Source of the DNA: Tabrizicola sp.
GTDB lineage: Bacteria > Pseudomonadota > Alphaproteobacteria > Rhodobacterales > Rhodobacteraceae
Length of the DNA: 64,000 nucleotides
NCBI RefSeq assembly: GCF_030694085.1
Contig: NZ_JAUXZE010000009.1
Location: forward strand, 186,001-250,000
Direction of reading: 5' to 3'
Shown here piece after piece: positions 59,434-64,000 of the stretch. A program made the translations under genes and the position numbers. Below the pieces are notes generated by a model. The model ran no database searches. It was not told where the DNA came from and was given only the letters and a program-made list of their open reading frames with translations. Position 1 is the first letter of the stretch. Each line of letters begins with the position of its first letter.

Positions 59434-60681
59434 ATGACCACTCGCCTCCCCGCTTGGTCGCTCTTCGCCGCGCTGATCGCGATGGCGGGTCTGCCGATCT
59501 ACATCCATGCCCCCAAGTTCTTCGTGGACACCTACGGCACCTCGCTCGCCGCGATGGGACTGACCCTTGCCGCGCTGCGCCTGATCGACGTCGTCCAGGA
59601 CCCTCTTCTCGGGTGGCTGGCCGAGGCGACGCGCCCCCGCCGCCGCCTGACCATCGCCATCGCCACGACCCTGATGGCCGCTTCGCTCTGGGGCCTCTTC
59701 GCGGTCACACCGCCCATGCCACCGCTGTTGTGGTTCGCCCTGACCCTGGCCGTCCTCTTCTCGGCCTTCTCCTACCTCACCATCTGCTTTTATGCCGAAG
59801 GCGTGTCCAAGGCGCAGACCCTTGGCGGCCAGGGCCACATCCGCCTTGCGGGCTGGCGTGAGGGCGGCTCGCTTCTCGGCGTCTGCCTTGCGGCCACCGC
59901 TCCCGTGGCCCTCGCGTTCGTCAGTACCCAGCCCTTCACAGCCTTCGCCCTGATCTTCGCCGCCGTGGCTCTGATCGCCACCCTCGCCATGCACCGCGAA
60001 TGGCAGGGCACCCCGGCCGATCCCACCCCGAACCCCCTGGACCTCTTCCGCCCGGTCCTTGCCGACCCCTTGTCCCGCCGCCTGCTCCTCATCGCGCTCC
60101 TCAATGCCTCCCCTGTCGCCGTCACCTCCACCCTCTTCCTTTTCTTCGTCGAAAGCCGCCTTTCGCTTCCCGGCTGGGAGGGCCCGCTCCTCCTCCTCTT
60201 CTTCCTTGCCGCCGCCGCATCGACCCCGGTCTGGAGCCTCCTCGCCCGCCGCCACGGCCCGCGCCCCGTCCTCCTCGGCGCAATGATGCTGGCCATCGCA
60301 AGCTTCCTCTGGACCCTCACCCTCGGGACTGGAGACCTGATCCCCTTCGCCCTGATCTGCATCGCGTCGGGGGTAGCACTTGGCGCCGACCTCACGCTCC
60401 TGCCAGCGATCTTCGCCCAGCGCCTGGCCCAGACCGGCACGTCTGAGGCTGCAGCCTTCGGACTGTGGTCCTTCGTGTCGAAACTCTCGCTTGCGCTGGC
60501 AGCCCTGACAATCCTGCCCAGCCTCCAGGCCGCAGGCTTCCAACCTGGCCAGACAAACCCCGAAAGCGCCCTCGCCACGCTCACATTGATCTACGCGGGC
60601 CTGCCTTGCGTATTGAAGCTGACCGCCATCGCGCTGCTTGCCCGGACAAAGCTGACCATGCCCCTGAAGGACCCCGCATGA
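59434..60681 (+). CDS. Major facilitator superfamily transporter, sigma-E operon
   Basis: 415-residue transporter with about 12 transmembrane helices. LIDVVQDPLLGWLAEATRPRRR near residues 49-70 resembles the GPH-type (melibiose family) loop DxxxDPxxGxxxDxxxxRxGRRR. Substrate unknown; a lipid or lipid precursor is plausible from context. The upstream gap contains a repeat, so it may also have its own weak promoter. Overlaps the DUF3833 gene. Confidence 0.88.
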   Translation: MTTRLPAWSLFAALIAMAGLPIYIHAPKFFVDTYGTSLAAMGLTLAALRLIDVVQDPLLGWLAEATRPRRRLTIAIATTLMAASLWGLFAVTPPMPPLLWFALTLAVLFSAFSYLTICFYAEGVSKAQTLGGQGHIRLAGWREGGSLLGVCLAATAPVALAFVSTQPFTAFALIFAAVALIATLAMHREWQGTPADPTPNPLDLFRPVLADPLSRRLLLIALLNASPVAVTSTLFLFFVESRLSLPGWEGPLLLLFFLAAAASTPVWSLLARRHGPRPVLLGAMMLAIASFLWTLTLGTGDLIPFALICIASGVALGADLTLLPAIFAQRLAQTGTSEAAAFGLWSFVSKLSLALAALTILPSLQAAGFQPGQTNPESALATLTLIYAGLPCVLKLTAIALLARTKLTMPLKDPA

Positions 60682-61268
60682 TGACCCCGATCCTCTCCGC
60701 CCTTGCAGGCGCGCTGGTCGTCCTCGCCCTGATCGCTCTGCGCAGTCGCTTGGCCTCGTTCCAGGCTCAGGACCCGGCCGACTATCGCGGCAAGGGACCC
60801 GACTTCGACCTCCGCCGCCACCTCTCCGGCCCCCTTGCCTGCGAGGGCGTGATCTTCGGCCCCACCGGCCGCGTGACCTCACGCTTCGTCGCCGACATGC
60901 AGGGCAGCTGGACCGGCACAACCGGCACCTTGGCAGAGGTCTTCCGCTATGACAGCGGCACAATCCAGCACCGCGCCTGGACGCTCGCCCTGAAGCCCGA
61001 TGGCACGATCATCGCCACCGCCCCCGACGTGGTTGGACAGGGGACGGGCCGCGCCGAGGGCTCGGGCGTCGTGCTGCGCTACCGCATCCGCCTCACGCCC
61101 GAGGCGGGGGGGCATGTGCTCGACGTGACCGACTGGATGTATCTTCTGGAAAACGGCACGATCATGAACCGCTCGCAGTTCCGCAAATTCGGCATCAAGG
61201 TCGCCGAACTGGTCGCAACGATGCGTCCCGTTCCTGCCCAGGCGCGGCAACTGGCCGCCGCCGAATGA
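60678..61268 (+). CDS. DUF3833 family lipoprotein-like protein
   Basis: 196-residue DUF3833 protein. A hydrophobic N-terminal segment (LSALAGALVVLALIALRS) is followed by a beta-rich domain with FDLRRHLSGPLACEGVIFGPTGRVTSRF (residues about 42-70), VFRYDSGTIQHRAWTL and DWMYLLENGTIMNRSQFRKFG. No lipobox Cys is present despite the family often having one. ATG 60678 overlaps the MFS stop; ATG 60681 follows directly and could equally be used. Confidence 0.86.
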   Translation: MMTPILSALAGALVVLALIALRSRLASFQAQDPADYRGKGPDFDLRRHLSGPLACEGVIFGPTGRVTSRFVADMQGSWTGTTGTLAEVFRYDSGTIQHRAWTLALKPDGTIIATAPDVVGQGTGRAEGSGVVLRYRIRLTPEAGGHVLDVTDWMYLLENGTIMNRSQFRKFGIKVAELVATMRPVPAQARQLAAAE

Positions 61269-62002
61269 GGGATTTCAAGGGCAAGCGCTACTGGCTGGTC
61301 GGCGCGTCCGAGGGCCTTGGGCTTGCCCTGGCGCAGAAGCTCAGTGCAGCGGGGGCCGAGGTGATCCTCTCGGCCCGCACCGAAGACAGCCTGAAAGCAG
61401 CAGCTGCCACCCTGCCCGGTCCCGCGACGATCCTGCCGGTGGACGTCGCCTCCTCCGACAGCGTGACCGCAGCGGCTGCCCAACTGCCTGACCTGGATGG
61501 ACTGGTGTTCCTTGCGGGGGTTTACTGGCCCATGCGCGCCCAGGACTGGGACGCCAAGGCCGCCGAGGCGATGGCTAATGTGAATTTCACCGGCTGCATC
61601 CGGGCCGTAGGCGCCGCGCTGCCGGGGATGGTCGCGCGGAACCGGGGCCATATCGTGATCACCGGATCCCTTTCGGGTTTCCGGGGCCTGCCCGGGGCGA
61701 TCGGCTATGCCGCGTCCAAGGCCGGAACGATGGTCCTGGCAGAATCGCTGTATGCTGACCTGCGCAAGTCCGGCGTCACGGTGCAACTGGCGAACCCCGG
61801 CTTCATCCGCACCCGGCTGACGGCGAAGAACGATTTCACCATGCCCTTCATCATGGACCCAGAAGCCGCCGCCGACATCATGTTCCGGCACATGCAATCC
61901 GGCCGCTTCAAGATCAGCTTTCCGACCGTCTTCTCATGGCTGTTCCGGGGCGGCAACTTCCTGCCCGACGCGCTCTACTACCGGATGTTCCCGCCGAAAT
62001 GA
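61265..62002 (+). CDS. Short-chain dehydrogenase/reductase, sigma-E operon
   Basis: 245-residue classical SDR. Cofactor motif GASEGLGLALA near residue 13, Ser in TGSLSG near 136 and catalytic YAASK near 150-154. NPGFIRTRLT follows as usual. It is the last gene of the operon and overlaps the DUF3833 gene by 4 bp (ATGA). Substrate unknown, likely lipid-derived. Confidence 0.9.
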   Translation: MRDFKGKRYWLVGASEGLGLALAQKLSAAGAEVILSARTEDSLKAAAATLPGPATILPVDVASSDSVTAAAAQLPDLDGLVFLAGVYWPMRAQDWDAKAAEAMANVNFTGCIRAVGAALPGMVARNRGHIVITGSLSGFRGLPGAIGYAASKAGTMVLAESLYADLRKSGVTVQLANPGFIRTRLTAKNDFTMPFIMDPEAAADIMFRHMQSGRFKISFPTVFSWLFRGGNFLPDALYYRMFPPK

Positions 62003-62010
62003 TGCTCGGG

Positions 62011-62035
62011 CGTAGGGTGGGCTGTTCGCCCACCC
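62011..62035. repeat. CGTAGGGTGGGC palindromic repeat, copy 2
   Basis: GGGTGGGC (62015-62022) pairs with GCCCACCC (62028-62035) around a 5-base loop. It lies between the convergent SDR and aldehyde dehydrogenase genes and may also terminate transcription, though no T-run follows. Confidence 0.6.
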
Positions 62036-62043
62036 TCCCGTCG

Positions 62044-63474
62044 TCAGCCGTGCTTGACCATCACGTGCCGGACCACGGTGTAGTCCTCCAGCGCATAGGC
62101 CGACATGTCCTTGCCATAGCCCGACTGCTTCAGGCCCCCGTGCGGCATTTCGTTGGTCAGCATGAAGTGGGTGTTGATCCAGGTGCAGCCGTAACGCAGC
62201 CGCGCCGCCGTCGCCATCGCGCGACCCACATCGCGGGTCCAGACCGAGGACGCCAGGCCATAATCGCTGTCGTTGGCCCAACCCACCGCCTCGTCCACAT
62301 CGCTGAACGGAGTGACGCTGACCACCGGCCCGAAGACCTCGCGCCGGACGATCTCGTCGTCCTGCTTGGCCCCGGCAACGACGGTCGGACGGTAGTAGAA
62401 GCCCTGCTCCATCGCCTCTCCGCCCGTGGTGATCTGGACGTGGTTCAGCTCTCGCGCGCGGTTGACGAAGCTGGCCACCCGGTCGCGCTGGCGTTGGCTG
62501 ATCAGCGGACCGATTTCATTGGTGGCGTCATCCTCCGCCCCCAGAACGATGGATGACGCCGCCGAGGTGAGGTCCGCAACAAGATTGTCGTAGACCTTCT
62601 TCCCGGCATAGACCCGGCAGGCCGCGGTGCAATCCTGACCGGCGTTGTAGAAGCTGAACGCCCGCAGCCCCTCGACCACCTCGGCGATGTCGGCATCGTC
62701 GAACACGATCACCGGGGCTTTGCCGCCCAGTTCCAGATGCGTGCGCTTAACCGTCTTGGCGGCGGCATCCAGCATCTTCTTGCCCGTGGCCACGTCGCCG
62801 GTGAGGGAAATCATGTCCACCTGCGGATGGTTGATCAGATAGCTGCCCACCGTCTGCCCGCGCCCGGCGATGACGTTGACCACGCCCTCGGGCAGGACAT
62901 CGGCCAGGATATGCGCCAGCTTCAGCGCGGTCAGTGGGGTCTGTTCGCTGGGCTTGAACACCACGGTATTGCCGCCGCCGATGGCCGGCCCAAGCTTCCA
63001 GGCCATCATCATCAGCGGGTAGTTCCAGGGCGCAATCGACGCCACCACCCCAACCGGATCGCGCCGGATCATGCTGGTATGGCCCGACAGGTATTCCCCC
63101 GCCACCGTCCCGGTCATGCAGCGCACCGCGCCCGCAAAGTAGCGGAAGCAATCCACGATCGCCGGGATCTCGTCGTTCAGCGCCGCATTGATCGGCTTGC
63201 CGCAGTTCAGCGCCTCAAGCTGGGCAAAGGCCTCCGCCTCGGCCTCGATCCGGTCGGCGATCCGCAACAGCGCCGAGGACCGTTCCGCAGGCGTGGTCCG
63301 CGACCAGCCCTCGAAAGCCTTGCGCGCAGCCGCCACCGCCCGGTCGACCTGCGCGGTCGAGGCTTCCGGCACCTCAAGGATCAAGCCGCCCGTGCGCGGG
63401 TTCAGGATCTGCTCGGGGGTTTCCTGGCCCGCCTCGAAGGCGTTGCCGATCAGGAATTTGGTCTGGATGGTCAT
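62044..63474 (-). CDS. NAD-dependent aldehyde dehydrogenase (gamma-aminobutyraldehyde type)
   Basis: 476-residue ALDH. The Rossmann-type [14 protein letters not shown], catalytic Glu in HLELGGKAP and catalytic Cys in [11 protein letters not shown] are present. APWNYPL is the oxyanion Asn block. The GQDCTAACR form and the adjacent polyamine-type ABC permease favour 4-aminobutanal oxidation after putrescine degradation. The ATG at 63474 ([10 protein letters not shown]) is preferred; the frame opens to 63588 within the permease gene. The gap to the permease is 13 bp. Confidence 0.88.
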   Translation of the reverse strand: MTIQTKFLIGNAFEAGQETPEQILNPRTGGLILEVPEASTAQVDRAVAAARKAFEGWSRTTPAERSSALLRIADRIEAEAEAFAQLEALNCGKPINAALNDEIPAIVDCFRYFAGAVRCMTGTVAGEYLSGHTSMIRRDPVGVVASIAPWNYPLMMMAWKLGPAIGGGNTVVFKPSEQTPLTALKLAHILADVLPEGVVNVIAGRGQTVGSYLINHPQVDMISLTGDVATGKKMLDAAAKTVKRTHLELGGKAPVIVFDDADIAEVVEGLRAFSFYNAGQDCTAACRVYAGKKVYDNLVADLTSAASSIVLGAEDDATNEIGPLISQRQRDRVASFVNRARELNHVQITTGGEAMEQGFYYRPTVVAGAKQDDEIVRREVFGPVVSVTPFSDVDEAVGWANDSDYGLASSVWTRDVGRAMATAARLRYGCTWINTHFMLTNEMPHGGLKQSGYGKDMSAYALEDYTVVRHVMVKHG

Positions 63475-63487
63475 GGGGGTAATCTCC

Positions 63488-64000
63488 CTATTTGCCCATG
63501 CCGGCGGTCTCGGACCCGCCGCGGGTGAGGTAGTAGGCGATGAGGATCGGCACGAAGGTGGCCGCGAAGACCAGGATGGCGACGACATTGGTGACGGGGC
63601 GCTGGCGCGGGCGGACCAGCTCGTTCAGCATCCAGATCGGCAGGGTCGATTGCTGGCCCGCGGTGAAGGTGGTGACGATGACCTCGTCGAACGACAGCGC
63701 AAAGGCCAGCATCCCGCCCGCCAGCAGGGCCGAGCCAAGGTTCGGCAGCAGGACATGGCGGAAGGTCTGGAAACTGTTCGCGCCAAGGTCGGCGCTGGCC
63801 TCCATGATCCCGCCGGACAGGCGGCGCATCCGGGCGATGGCGTTGTTGTAGACGATGACGATGCAGAAGGTCGCGTGGCCCAGGACGATGGTCCAGGTCG
63901 AGAACGGGATGTCCATGATCCCGAAGGCCGACCGCAGCGACATGCCGGTAATGACACCGGGCAAGGCGATGGGCAGCAGGATCAACAGGCTGATCTGGTC
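63488..64000 (-). CDS. ABC transporter permease, PotC (spermidine/putrescine) type, 5' end outside window
   Basis: The visible 170 C-terminal residues contain four transmembrane segments and the ATPase contact loop ([20 protein letters not shown]). The sequence [25 protein letters not shown] is typical of PotC-like permeases for polyamines. It continues past base 64000. Together with the downstream aldehyde dehydrogenase it suggests a polyamine uptake and degradation operon. Confidence 0.87.
   Translation of the reverse strand, partial: DQISLLILLPIALPGVITGMSLRSAFGIMDIPFSTWTIVLGHATFCIVIVYNNAIARMRRLSGGIMEASADLGANSFQTFRHVLLPNLGSALLAGGMLAFALSFDEVIVTTFTAGQQSTLPIWMLNELVRPRQRPVTNVVAILVFAATFVPILIAYYLTRGGSETAGMGK

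Overview
The window is dense, high-GC, single-chromosome-style DNA from an alphaproteobacterium, most likely a member of Rhodobacterales (Rhodobacteraceae/Paracoccaceae). The evidence is a rpoE-chrR pair with the Rhodobacter-type promoter TGATCC-N18-TA, a TrcR cell-cycle regulator, a COQ9 gene next to rpsU, an NDUFA9-like protein next to uppP, and repeats of the type GGCGGGGATATTTGG. I do not assign a genus. No insertion sequence, prophage, CRISPR array or rRNA is visible. One tRNA gene (Leu, CAG) is present. The gene at each edge is cut by the window.

Layout. 1-4059: xylose-type sugar-binding protein (partial), a divergent ROK regulator and a GH3 hydrolase. 4128-7475: BrkB-like membrane protein, YghZ-like aldo-keto reductase and an exported phytase-like esterase. 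7597-15620: a glutamate synthase operon (gltD to gltB) interrupted by three small genes, two of which are paralogous exported proteins. 15783-17811: uppP, an NDUFA9-like gene and tRNA-Leu. 17897-35979: an 18 kb phosphorus-acquisition island. 36141-41199: trcR, RNase T2, quinone oxidoreductase, COQ9, rpsU and two regulators. 41340-47906: alanine dehydrogenase, GNAT, MsrQ-like haem membrane protein, mscL, tsaC/sua5, acyl-CoA dehydrogenase and a CDGSH iron-sulfur protein. 47969-51989: a HemL-like aminotransferase with a ProC-like reductase and an XRE-cupin regulator, then sbtB-sbtA. 52107-55698: mutL, rmuC, hutD. 55695-62002: chrR-rpoE, divergent from a five-gene operon for stress-related lipid modification. 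62044-64000: aldehyde dehydrogenase and a PotC-type permease (partial).

The phosphorus island has three parts. First, a C-P lyase set, phnGHIJKLN plus phnM, with PhnF as repressor and a 2H-phosphoesterase (DUF1045) on the other strand. Second, a phosphonate importer, phnC-phnD-phnE1-phnE2, with a hexapeptide acetyltransferase. Third, a tightly coupled six-gene operon: a second PhnD/PhnC/PhnE-type importer, a SAM methyltransferase, a second PhnM-type hydrolase and a lysophospholipid-type acyltransferase. Sequences resembling PhoB boxes, with half-sites repeating every 11 bp, lie upstream of all three transcription units. The third operon is the best candidate here for an undescribed system.

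The stress region is also coherent. rpoE-chrR and the neighbouring flavoprotein/DUF1365/MFS/DUF3833/SDR operon are transcribed divergently, and each has its own sigma-E promoter in the short region between them. This resembles the singlet-oxygen regulon of Rhodobacter sphaeroides.
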